DNA of 64,000 bases, from positions 2,170,001 to 2,234,000 of the forward strand of contig CP012818.1 of NCBI GenBank assembly GCA_001936135.1. The letters run 5' to 3'. Source of the stretch: Saccharomycopsis fibuligera x Saccharomycopsis cf. fibuligera (Eukaryota; Ascomycota; Saccharomycetes; Ascoideales; Saccharomycopsidaceae). The notes under the pieces were generated by a model. That model saw nothing but the letters and a program-made list of their open reading frames with translations, made no database searches and was not told where the DNA came from. Shown piece by piece: positions 9,675 through 18,289 of this stretch (position 1 is the first letter of the stretch; every line of letters starts with the position of its first letter). A program made the translations under genes and the position numbers.

Positions 9675-10868
9675 TTAATTCTCCTCCTTTGCTTCTTCCT
9701 CTGCTGCTACTTCCTCTTTTTCCACCTTTGGCTTACCAAATTTAGACTCCTGGCTTACTTTTTCGTAAAAATTCTGTTTCCCAGTCAACTTAGCAGTTTG
9801 TTCAAAATCACTAACAAATGGGGTGATCTTAGACAACACAGCGGTAGCTTCATCCTTAAATTTTTCAACTTTAGCAAGTTTTGTAAACTGTTCGTGGATT
9901 GCTCTGAAGATCAAGTAATCGATTTGATGTTTAGCATTAAGAGATAGCAACTGTTGAAATTTGATTCCACTTTCAGTAACGTAAGATGCTAAATTTTTAG
10001 AAATGTCAGGCACTGTCAACTTTTCGAGCTGGACAAGTTTCAATAATCTGGCAATGTGAGCCTCGGCGGCATTCTTGGATTTTGGTTTAACGCTGGTATA
10101 GTTTACAATAGAAGCAATATATGTCAATCCGACTTTTGGTTCCACAGAAAATGCGTTTTCTATATTCTTTGGCTTATAACGTCTAAGCTTTTTTATTGGG
10201 ACATTCAACTTCTCGATGAATTCCTTGAGAGTTAAAGCGCTCAAATCAACCCCATTTGCATTAATTTTGAATATATTGTTCAATACGTGAATCACCTCCA
10301 CAACTTCAAACGATAAAAATCTCAATACAGCAAGATTATTAGAGTAAAGAAAAGTCAAAACGTGAGGAAGTTTGTTCAATTTGGCACCAGCAATCAACAA
10401 ATTAACAAAATGTTCTTCCACTAAATAATGCTCCTTCTTGGGCAACTTGTTATATTTGGCCAATTCAAGTAAAATTTTTTCAGCCTTCTGCAACTCCTCG
10501 TAAGAACTACTGTTTAGCACTAATTTATTGAATGCACTCTTTTTGATGGATCCGTCAAATCTTTGGGGAGTTAATCTGACACCAGCTTCCTCATCGTATA
10601 ATTCCATAGAAAGCAATTTGTGGGCATTCTTTGGTTTGTAAATCAATTCTCTTAATCCCTTCTTAGTCTTATAAAAATTCAAGGCATTAGTTAACTCTTT
10701 ATAAGATTCCTGATATAGGTCTGCTGGGTTTCTTTGACTAGCGTTTTCTGCCACTGCTGCTGCTGCCTCTTGTTGTTGCAACGCGGCTACAGAGTGAAAT
10801 AATTGGCGCGACGAAAGTCTGAAAGTACTAATAAGTGCCTTTGCACTTGACTGAGTTCTAACAAGCAT
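9675..10868 (-). CDS. Unrecognised protein with a mitochondrial-type presequence
   Basis: I do not recognise the family. The frame is open from an ATG at 10991 (438 aa), but I prefer the ATG at 10868 (397 aa). That gives MLVRTQSSAKALISTFRLSS, a textbook basic, Ser/Arg-rich mitochondrial targeting sequence. A TATATAAG element at about 11016-11023 lies only about 25 bp before 10991, too close for typical yeast initiation at that codon. The body is alpha-helical in character, with Leu-rich amphipathic segments (for example HFVNLLIAGAKLNKLPHVLTF and AHIARLLKLVQLEKLTVPDI) reminiscent of helical-repeat organelle RNA factors. The C-terminus is a Glu/Lys/Ala-rich tail. A mitochondrial expression factor is a guess. 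It shares its upstream region with SNT309. Confidence 0.7.
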   Translation of the reverse strand: MLVRTQSSAKALISTFRLSSRQLFHSVAALQQQEAAAAVAENASQRNPADLYQESYKELTNALNFYKTKKGLRELIYKPKNAHKLLSMELYDEEAGVRLTPQRFDGSIKKSAFNKLVLNSSSYEELQKAEKILLELAKYNKLPKKEHYLVEEHFVNLLIAGAKLNKLPHVLTFLYSNNLAVLRFLSFEVVEVIHVLNNIFKINANGVDLSALTLKEFIEKLNVPIKKLRRYKPKNIENAFSVEPKVGLTYIASIVNYTSVKPKSKNAAEAHIARLLKLVQLEKLTVPDISKNLASYVTESGIKFQQLLSLNAKHQIDYLIFRAIHEQFTKLAKVEKFKDEATAVLSKITPFVSDFEQTAKLTGKQNFYEKVSQESKFGKPKVEKEEVAAEEEAKEEN

Positions 10869-11163
10869 TATAATTATTGATATTTGACTGGTTCTGCTTG
10901 GTTTAGAAACGACCACTTCAAAACCACCAAGCTTATTGTCCTTTATTGACAAAAATTTTTCGTTTTTCTGAGTTTTTGGGTTTTCGGTCATTTTTCATGG
11001 AAATGGGATTTCTGCTTATATAAACGATTTCGTAAGCGCTCAGTAGGAAAAACTATAATCCCTTGATACAGAAATGCTCGGAAGATGAGCAACCTCTGTT
11101 GTATCACTTCATCAATTTTAAATACATTTAAATACTCAAAGAAAAGCAGCGTATGCGAAAAAA
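10869..11163. promoter_or_regulatory. Divergent promoter: mitochondrial-type gene / SNT309
   Basis: A short divergent region with a TATATAAG-type element (about 11016-11023, minus-strand sense). It lies about 150 bp upstream of the preferred minus-strand start at 10868. No clear TATA box was seen for SNT309. Confidence 0.45.
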
Positions 11164-11723
11164 ATGATTGAATATGTTCCTTTAGAACAACTAGGCTGTA
11201 TGTATTTCAATCATTTTGTGACCGCTGCTCGTGCTTGCTTTGTTTATTTATGCTTCTTATTACTAACATTTCATCTTTCTCAGATACTTACGATGAGCTA
11301 AATGATGTGGATGAACAGAGCTATAATCAAGCCAAACAGCTAGTTACAGATGAGCTCAAGAATATGGATCTCAAGCAGGTTCATCCATCAGTTAAAGAAA
11401 AATACGGTGGTATCAAAACAGCAACGAGCACATCGCAACAAGCCGACTCCATAATATTGCATGATATCGAAGAATTGGAAAAAAAACATTATGATGAGAT
11501 ATATAACCTGTCAAAACAACAAATTCAGATACCAAAACTTACAGCAATTGATCTCTCCAAATACACAAACTTTAAGACTAATAATAAAGATCAACCCGTG
11601 GATTTTGAAAGAGTATATACTTCGTTGGCACATCAAAATCAGAGGTTGGCCTCTTTGGATGTTGAAGCAGAGGTGCAACACGAGATTAGTTTATATTCAT
11701 CGAAAAATACTGTTTGGAAATAG
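11164..11723 (+). CDS. SNT309: Pre-mRNA splicing factor Snt309/BCAS2 (SPF27) family, two exons
   Basis: Spliced gene: exon 1 at 11164-11197 (34 nt), intron 11198-11283, exon 2 at 11284-11723, giving 157 residues. The intron has a canonical GTATGT donor (11198-11203), a perfect TACTAAC branch box (11261-11267) and a CAG acceptor. The joined reading starts MIEYVPLEQLGYTYDEL. Family features are the short N-terminal acidic motif, a helical middle, DFERVYTSLAHQNQRLASLD (the SPF27 coiled-coil with conserved QxxRxxxL) and the terminal NTVWK, matching the NAWK-type ending of BCAS2/SPF27. Snt309 belongs to the Prp19 complex (NTC) that stabilises the activated spliceosome. The similarity is modest, so the name is likely but not certain. 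Confidence 0.75.
11198..11283 (+). other. Spliceosomal intron of SNT309 (86 nt)
   Basis: Donor GTATGT, branch TACTAAC with 16 nt between the box and the end of the acceptor CAG, phase-1 junction completing a Tyr codon. All three splice signals match the yeast consensus. Confidence 0.9.
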
Positions 11724-12070
11724 TATTCTGGTGGATTTCGTATTCACATCTGATCAAACCCAAATAAACGCGTCCAAAACCATACTTATTTACGTCAATA
11801 AGTTTATAGTTCTTATTCCGTTATTTTACCGTCGCAACCAGTGGTGACCTACGATCAAATCAAACACATTGACTTTGCTCCGACTTAACTTTAAAAGCAT
11901 TTATTTAACGTCATGAAAAAGAATCTCCGGTATTACATAATGAGCCTTGTTCACATTCACTTTAAATAACTATTAACTATATTTTTTAGCATAAATAAAC
12001 CAAACAACATGCACCTAACAAACCTAAATATACAAAGAACATAAATTTAACAAATGATAATAAAATGAAC
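11724..12070. other. Convergent spacer SNT309 / RNA15
   Basis: A 347-bp AT-rich 3' region between converging genes. No feature was seen beyond probable transcription end signals. Confidence 0.4.
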
Positions 12071-13123
12071 CTATAGTGTCCCATAAATGCCACTTTTGTA
12101 GTTTTCCTGGATTTGTACAATCGCTGCCTTTTGATCATCGGGCAATAATGCAATCTGTTCTGAACTCAATTGAATCACTTGCTTGATAGCTGCTAGCTGC
12201 TCGGCATCAACACCAACATCACTGGCTTCTGATGTTGTAGAAGCTGCAGCCGGCTGTTGTTGGAGTTGAGGTTGGGTTTGTGTCTCCGGTTGTGATTTCT
12301 GCTGCTGCTTTGGTTGCTGTTGTTGAGATTGTGGTGCTTGAGCAGCTTGTTCACCGCTGTGATTATTGGAATTGGTTATTGGTTCAGCAGAACTCTGTGC
12401 TATTGCTTCGGCTGAAAGTACTTTACTAACATCTTCAGGACTCTTCAATTGGAACAAAAGTAGTATTTCAACCAACGATGAAGAAAGTTGCGGGCATTGA
12501 TCTAAAAGCTCAACCATTAGCTCTGGGTTTCGTAGTGCCATTTCTTTAGCATCTGTCAAACAAGTGAGTAACGTTATTTGGTCCAAAGATTCCAAAGTTG
12601 AAGATATTAAGTGAAAAACTGCACTTTTATCAGCAACACTGATACCTGGTGGTAAAGGCGGAATCCCACTATTCAAACGTCTCTTCTTCCTTATTTGATT
12701 TTTGTTATTAATCTGCCCAACGCCTGGGCCATTATTATAGTTATTATTACCTATGTTGCCACCACCGCCACCACTACCGCTGCTATTATTATTATGATTA
12801 TCATCCACTGTCTTGATTGTCCCATCCGGATTTATCACAGTAACATTGCCGCTAATTGTAGATCCAGAGCTAAAACCACATTTCAAATGTCGATTTCCCA
12901 CCGCAAAATTATTCAAGTTTCTGACTGCCGAAGCTGCTGTTTCTTCATCAGCGTACTGCACAAACGCATAACCTTTACTTTTCCCTGTCAACTGATCAAA
13001 GATCAATTTTAAACTGAGAACCGTTCCAACGGTGTTTGCAATATTTAAAACATCAAACTCGGTAAAATCAAAGGGAATTCCCCCAATGTATACAATCTTG
13101 CCACCCTTATTCTGATTACTCAT
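12071..13123 (-). CDS. RNA15: Cleavage/polyadenylation factor CF IA subunit Rna15 (CstF64 homologue)
   Basis: Rna15 binds A/U-rich elements in pre-mRNA 3' ends and acts with Rna14 in cleavage factor IA. The 350-residue protein shows the full domain order: an N-terminal RRM (residues about 9-85) with RNP2 VYIGGI and RNP1 KGYAFVQY, then LKCGFSSGS; a Gly/Asn-rich linker; the hinge that binds Rna14 (about 155-245, starting GIPPLPPGISVADKSAVF); a Gln/Pro-rich linker with poly-Q; and a C-terminal CstF64-type three-helix domain (LAAIKQVIQLSSEQIALLPD, about 310-350). The start ATG sits immediately before the RRM. Confidence 0.94.
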   Translation of the reverse strand: MSNQNKGGKIVYIGGIPFDFTEFDVLNIANTVGTVLSLKLIFDQLTGKSKGYAFVQYADEETAASAVRNLNNFAVGNRHLKCGFSSGSTISGNVTVINPDGTIKTVDDNHNNNSSGSGGGGGNIGNNNYNNGPGVGQINNKNQIRKKRRLNSGIPPLPPGISVADKSAVFHLISSTLESLDQITLLTCLTDAKEMALRNPELMVELLDQCPQLSSSLVEILLLFQLKSPEDVSKVLSAEAIAQSSAEPITNSNNHSGEQAAQAPQSQQQQPKQQQKSQPETQTQPQLQQQPAAASTTSEASDVGVDAEQLAAIKQVIQLSSEQIALLPDDQKAAIVQIQENYKSGIYGTL

Positions 13124-13726
13124 ACTGGAATTGTGAAGGCTAAAGAAGACGAACTATAGCTTGACCAATGGAGCGGTTAAAGATGTACTTAATACTGGCA
13201 TGAAGCAGCGCCTTTTTAGTTTACTTGTTGCTCCAAATTAGAAAATTAGCACTGAACGTGAGACGCTTAAAAAAAAAAAGCATAAAAAAACTGTGTGTTG
13301 TTAAGGCCGGGTATTCTCCGTTTGACATGTACCTTAACAACAGGGGTTTATGCACTGTTTCAAAATTAAGGACACTTCTCAACATGACAGATCACTTTGA
13401 CACACAAAATCATGACAAACTTGCACTAACTTACAGTCAGATTGAAATAAAGGACACATATGCCACTAATATCTTTCTTTCAGTTCTTGGTTTTTTTAGC
13501 GCTTCTGTTATTTTTAGAATTAGGCAAGTCGCTTTCCTGAAATGCATTTGAGATTACTGAACATGGCTCTATCTTGGCACAAATGCCGGACTCTGGTCCA
13601 ACTATAAACATTTGGAATATATATATAGGTAGTTGAGATGTCTTATCTTTTGAAGTAGCAAAAATCTATATTTGTTTTTTAAAAAAAAAAATAAAACCAA
13701 CAGCATTATTTCGCTTATTTGTCCTG
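13124..13726. promoter_or_regulatory. Divergent promoter RNA15 / cell wall protein
   Basis: This 603-bp region contains an alternating TA run (about 13617-13627), about 100 bp upstream of the adhesin ATG, that probably serves as its TATA box, and an A tract at 13681-13691. A 108-codon frame at 13225-13551 is not credible as a gene. Confidence 0.55.
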
Positions 13727-16213
13727 ATGTATTTCCGCAAAATGAATGTCTTCAATATTTTTTTTTTGTTATTTTTCGTTACAAACGCTAATGCAGATTA
13801 CTTCAACTCAACCACGCCAACCAGCTCTTTATCAATAAATGCTGAGAACAACTTGCATGCAAATATCTACTCATACACCACAAAGAATGTCCAAGTAACT
13901 GCAACCGTTATCGTCACTGACTGTGGAGATCAGGGCTGTAGTACTACACATGTTGAAACTGGTGTTACTGTTATTACGGTAACTAGGGATGAAACCGCCA
14001 CTACTTACACTACATATTGCCCTTTGACGTCAGAGATATCCTCTGAATCAGTTTCTCTGTCACTGGTTTTGGCTACTTCTGCTACTGATCTGGGAACAAG
14101 TTCCACCCAAACTTCTACTGAAAGTTTCCCTGCTTCATTCACTAGCAATGTTGAGTCTGATGTGTCTCGGGAGCTGATCACTTCTGCTTTTTCTACAGGC
14201 GAAAGTATCACAACTTCTGATGTCTCTACCTCAAAAGTTTTTATCCTGAAAAGTTCCTCTCGGAATCCTTCATTAGAAACGTCGAGTCTCTCCTATCCAG
14301 AAAGTATTACCTCTTCTACTTTTATCACTTCCTCTTTGTCATATACCGAAGAAAATACGACTACCCCAGCACTTCCTACTACTGCACAGTCCAGCATTCT
14401 TGTTTCTTCAAGCCCTTCCCTAAACAACACCTTAGAAATAAGCTCAACGGTGTACGTCACTAATGAGAAAACCACAACTTTCACTACTACCCACTGTTCT
14501 GGAAACGTTTGCTCAACTTCTGCTATTGAAACAGGTGTTACTATCATCACAGTAACTAGCCATGGGGTTTCTACTGAGTACACAACTTTTTGTCCACTTA
14601 CTGAAACTCTGTCTTCAACGGTTGAAACTAGTAGTAGTTCTGTTATTCCAACCATTGACAGTTCTTCTTCTAAATCATTTGCATCCACTAAGGAGACCTC
14701 TTCTTATAATATTGTTACCTCTTCAGAGTCTTCATCGTCAGAGTCTTTTTCTTTAGGGTCTTCTTCTACCCCAGTTTCTGAGTCAAGCAAATCCTCAACA
14801 TTTACTGCGTTGTCACCAACACCTACCCCAACTGAAAACACACCCGTCTCTACCACTTTTAAGAGTAGTTCCGCCAGTACCACTTCAGAGTTGTCGCAAA
14901 CCCAATCATCAATAACTTCACAAAGCAGTGCTTCTTCTCCTTCTTCTTCTTCTTCTTCTTCTTCTTCTTCTTCTTCTACTACTATTACTACTACTATTTC
15001 TGAAGGTTCTGTTTCCAGTATTGAGACCAACACCATCGCCACTCACTCGACAGAAAGACCAGCCAGCTCAGCTATCTCTACCGAATCACGCTCCCTTGAG
15101 ACAACTTTAGTCCGTTCGTCTTTTTCTATGCCTTTTGAAAAAACATCTTCGATTGAAAATTCCTCAGCATCAACTACAATTCCTAGAATCAGCCCTTCTA
15201 CTGAAGTACTAGGAACCAGTGAAACAGAAAATGGTTCTTCTTCAAGTTCCTCTACACTAAGCTCCTCATCAGGACATTCTGCGTCTGGTGCCACCACAAT
15301 CACCTCTAGTACTTCCACCTCGCAATCAATGTCCACTTCTGTTTTATCTTCTTCAGGAAAAGTGAAGTCCACTCCTTCTGTCACCTCTTCCATGATAATC
15401 ACTTCGACTTTTATAAGCACTGCTCCGAGCACCATTATCAGCACTATAGTCAGCTGCGGCAACAGTAACGAAGACAACAATGGCTGTACTTCTGGATCAT
15501 ATACTAAAGAAATTACTACTGGAATAACTATTGTCACTGTCACTTCAAATAGTGTCGCTACTTCATATACTACTTTTTGCCCATTAACTTATACTCAAAC
15601 TTTAACTACCACACATAGTGAAGCTTCCCCTACCTTATCGTCATCTGTTACTTCCACTGTTACAACTTTAAAAAGCAGCACTTTCTCTACTGGCTCTATA
15701 ATTACAACTAATACTATTACAGATAATGGCACCCCAAGTGTTTCTTCCGAAGGGTCTCATATTATAGGTACGACTACCGATGACACTTCGGTAATAACCT
15801 CCTCAAGCTCATCTGGTTCTATAACTACTACATTTGGGGACACTTTAGAAAAGGGAACTTCAGAACCACCAAAGACCTCCACATGGAATCCTGTCATTGA
15901 TACCGACTCTACTACCACTTTTAAATTTTCTTTAACCACTACTGTTCCAGAGGAAGAAACTAATGCTTCTAAAAACACTGATACCACTGAAGTCAGCACT
16001 ACCAAACCACCCAATGTTTCTGCTTCTGGATCTCAAGCGGTAGTTTCTGTTCTTCAAAATTCAACAACCGGTTTCGACATTGAGACGACAAATAGTAGTC
16101 CACTCATCATTCAAACTGAAAATGCAGCTGCTGGTCCATTAGTATTGAAGAAAACTAATGGCGCTTATACTGGTATTTCAGGATTGTTTGTTATTTTAGC
16201 TTTCATGCTTTAA
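13727..16213 (+). CDS. GPI-anchored Ser/Thr-rich cell wall protein with three Hwp1/flocculin-type repeats
   Basis: An 828-residue secreted protein. The second Met (residue 6) starts a clear signal peptide ending at about NANA/DYF. Three copies of a roughly 50-residue module follow: residues about 54-103, 240-297 and 565-625. Each has a Cys pair (for example CSGNVC), TGVTIITVT and a closing YTTFCPLT, as in Hwp1/Rbt1 and Flocculin type-3 repeats. The spacers are Ser/Thr-rich, including a TCT-encoded poly-Ser run at about 14937-14976. The C-terminus has an ENAAAG omega-site candidate and a hydrophobic tail (GLFVILAFML), indicating GPI anchoring to membrane or wall. There is no globular N-terminal ligand domain. 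Several CTG codons lie in Ser/Thr contexts and should be read as Ser. Confidence 0.88.
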   Translation: MYFRKMNVFNIFFLLFFVTNANADYFNSTTPTSSLSINAENNLHANIYSYTTKNVQVTATVIVTDCGDQGCSTTHVETGVTVITVTRDETATTYTTYCPLTSEISSESVSLSLVLATSATDLGTSSTQTSTESFPASFTSNVESDVSRELITSAFSTGESITTSDVSTSKVFILKSSSRNPSLETSSLSYPESITSSTFITSSLSYTEENTTTPALPTTAQSSILVSSSPSLNNTLEISSTVYVTNEKTTTFTTTHCSGNVCSTSAIETGVTIITVTSHGVSTEYTTFCPLTETLSSTVETSSSSVIPTIDSSSSKSFASTKETSSYNIVTSSESSSSESFSLGSSSTPVSESSKSSTFTALSPTPTPTENTPVSTTFKSSSASTTSELSQTQSSITSQSSASSPSSSSSSSSSSSSTTITTTISEGSVSSIETNTIATHSTERPASSAISTESRSLETTLVRSSFSMPFEKTSSIENSSASTTIPRISPSTEVLGTSETENGSSSSSSTLSSSSGHSASGATTITSSTSTSQSMSTSVLSSSGKVKSTPSVTSSMIITSTFISTAPSTIISTIVSCGNSNEDNNGCTSGSYTKEITTGITIVTVTSNSVATSYTTFCPLTYTQTLTTTHSEASPTLSSSVTSTVTTLKSSTFSTGSIITTNTITDNGTPSVSSEGSHIIGTTTDDTSVITSSSSSGSITTTFGDTLEKGTSEPPKTSTWNPVIDTDSTTTFKFSLTTTVPEEETNASKNTDTTEVSTTKPPNVSASGSQAVVSVLQNSTTGFDIETTNSSPLIIQTENAAAGPLVLKKTNGAYTGISGLFVILAFML
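14930..14990 (+). repeat. TCT microsatellite (poly-Ser) in the adhesin gene
   Basis: About a dozen consecutive TCT triplets encode Ser in the adhesin stalk and pass into ACT/ATT triplets encoding Thr and Ile. Such tracts are prone to length change. Confidence 0.9.
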
Positions 16214-16610
16214 AAGCAGCAAAATTAATTTTATTCATCTTCTATTTCTGAAATTTTCTTCTTTTTTTTTTTTTAATTTTTTTTTTTATTTTTTTTTATC
16301 AATTTGGGCTACTAAACAAAGCTCTTTTTTATATTTAAATATTCAACACAATTTTTTTTAAGATTTCTTAAGTCGCTCGGTTTAGAACAGAACAGCAAAT
16401 TATATGTATTAATGAAGAAATTTCTTGTAAAAGCTAAAAGTTAAATGTTTCGCTTCAATTAGTAGGTTAATTTAACACATCTCGTTTTACCCAACATTAA
16501 AAGGAACGTCAAAACTAAATAGAGATAAGTAGATAACAGTATTGGGTTGAACTGTATAACAATAATGCCCAGACAGAATAAAACTGATGAACATTGAGTT
16601 CTAGACCAAT
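16214..16610. other. 3' region of the adhesin gene and an older repeat fragment
   Basis: T-rich tracts (about 16258-16300) mark the adhesin 3' end. Bases 16503-16580 are an imperfect inverted copy of 17103-17180 (roughly 70-75% identical by eye, sharing TTCAACCCA). Bases about 16585-16610 are the inverse of 17294-17314. The solo LTR at 16611 is therefore inserted in older repetitive DNA. Confidence 0.5.
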
Positions 16611-17003
16611 TGTTGGATTTATACCAATTAACATCTTTCATACCTTCCATTTGGTATAATCTCCTTTTTGGTAAACTGCCTTTTGCGGCCGAGAACATTT
16701 GAGCGCACGCATAGTTGCTAAGGAGAACAACATCAAAGATGTGATGGAAAATTTTTCATCACCTGAGCATTATGGGTGAGGAATGAAATTATTATATATA
16801 GTCTGAAAGACAGAATGTTTTTATTAAATGATATAGTTTATAATAAGGAAGGAATATAAGTCCAATTTCATTACTCAAGAAAAATATTAGTATCTCAGTA
16901 GGTGGCTATCCTTCACTACTGGAGGAGAGACTAGTCTAACCAGTGCTATCCAGAGGGGACAACCTCAGGTATGGGTAGCAGATCTAGTCACTATACTCCG
17001 ACA
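16611..17003 (+). mobile_element. Solo LTR, copy A, of a Ty1/copia-like retrotransposon
   Basis: A 393-bp element beginning TGTTGG and ending CCGACA, flanked on both sides by the 5-bp direct repeat CCAAT (16606-16610 and 17004-17008). That is a perfect target-site duplication. It is about 95% identical by eye, in reverse complement, to 29193-29584. A TATATATA promoter-like element lies inside at about 16793-16800. Plus orientation is inferred from the TGTTGG start (common in Ty1/copia LTRs) and the TATA direction. No internal gag-pol is attached, so it is a recombinational remnant. It lies about 635 bp upstream of tRNA-Val. Confidence 0.9.
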
Positions 17004-17638
17004 CCAATAGATCGAGATACAAATTGTTAATATTTCTTACCTAATATTTTCTAGAATCTTCTACTCTGTTCCACAATATGTAGATCAACGCTACTTTGTG
17101 CTGTATTCAGTCTGATTATTATTTATATACTGTTCAACCCAGTATTGTTGTATATTTATTATTATTATTTAGTTACATCCAATAACTATGAACCCTGAAA
17201 TATCAACATTCCGTAAAATATGCGTATTGTGAAACTAACTAGAAGGCCCTAGAAAGCACCTGGCTAAAAAAGTTACGTACCTAAAATTCAATCTGTTGGT
17301 CTAGAACTCAATGTTCGTCAAAAAGGTTTTCAAAATGCCACATCGAAATAACAGGGTAAAGTACACATGTAAAATTTTTATTACAATTAAATAACGATGT
17401 TGTGTTTAAAAGGGGTAGTTCTCTACTAAGTACTTTTAAACGCGTATTATTTTGGTTAATTTCGTTATCGATGGGTATATTCGGCTTGTCGTTTATTCCA
17501 CCCATCGCCATATACACAAGTTAAAAGGAACACGTTCGACAACTTGAAGGATCCTTCTGACGGTTGTGAAAACAGACTGTTCAGGAATTCGAACACAGTG
17601 AAGAAAAATGTTCGCAACAAGTAACTTGAACAGAAAGT
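17004..17638. other. Repeat-derived DNA upstream of tRNA-Val
   Basis: This stretch has no gene. It includes 17103-17180 and 17294-17322, related in inverse to sequence left of LTR copy A, which suggests debris of an older element. A stretch TGTTGG...CGACA (17294-17541) resembles an LTR but lacks a target duplication. Confidence 0.45.
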
Positions 17639-17712
17639 GGTTTCGTGGTCTAGTTGGTTATGGCATCTGCTTAACACGCAGAACGTCCCCAGTTCGATCC
17701 TGGGCGAAATCA
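17639..17712 (+). tRNA. tRNA-Val (anticodon AAC)
   Basis: A 74-nt cloverleaf. Acceptor stem GGTTTCG pairs with CGAAATC (one G-U), the D arm contains GGTCTAGTTGGTTA, and the anticodon stem CTGC/GCAG frames loop TTAACAC with anticodon AAC. The T arm CCCAG-TTCGATC-CTGGG pairs perfectly. A T6 stretch (17713-17718) directly after the discriminator A is a Pol III terminator. There is no intron. Confidence 0.96.
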
Positions 17713-17718
17713 TTTTTT

Positions 17719-18289
17719 GCATCTTTTTATTTTGCTTATAATTTACATTTTCCAGTAATTTGGCTCATTATGTTGAAGCTTGCGAAGCTAGCTTGTCAGA
17801 TGTTATGAATAGTGAGAATGCCAAGTACCTAACAGTTGAGCAGTTGAAGATGATTACTAGTATCACCAGAATATGGTTTCACGTATGGACAGTAGAATCA
17901 TATATAAACTTACATAGTGTACCACTTTACTAGTGAGAACAAGAGTTAGGCCCAGATGCGCGTATGGATAAACAATAAAACTCAGGGCTACAGGGTGACG
18001 GCATAGAACGTTAAAAAGGCACTCAAACACCATGATGGTATTATTAATGTGCAATATGAGAGAAAAAAAAAAATAAAAAAAGAGTAAAAAAATAAATAAA
18101 AAAAGATTTAAAAAAATGAGCAAACAAAAACAGAACAAAGTAACAAAAACAAACAAAGTAACAACATAACACAAACAAAAAATTGACAACAAAAGTCAAA
18201 TAACGAAATTAGATATAAGAGTGCGTTTTCATTGTAACACAAGCAAAACAAAAGACTAGTGAAACTTTTAGATATGTTTTACCAAATCG
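17719..18289. other. Spacer tRNA-Val to kelch gene 1
   Basis: A 571-bp gene-free stretch. The A-rich block at about 18060-18180 lies downstream of the kelch gene stop (minus strand) and is probably its termination region. Confidence 0.4.

Noticed and set aside
13225-13551. 108-codon plus-strand frame upstream of the adhesin gene
   Set aside because: No similarity recognised, and it begins at or near a non-ATG within the divergent promoter.
14900-15050. CRISPR-like periodicity and other regular repeats
   Set aside because: The regular repeats in the window are codon-level microsatellites or minisatellites without spacers; the genome is eukaryotic.
16459-16698. Minus-strand frame across the edge of solo LTR A
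   Set aside because: Half of it is LTR sequence and the rest older repeat; not a gene.
17294-17541. Third solo LTR (TGTTGG...CGACA)
   Set aside because: Termini resemble an LTR, but flanking 5-mers (CAATC and ACTTG) do not match and no second copy was seen in the window.
17570-17600. B-box-like GTTCGAATTCC on the minus strand near tRNA-Val
   Set aside because: The surrounding sequence does not fold into a cloverleaf and lacks an A box.
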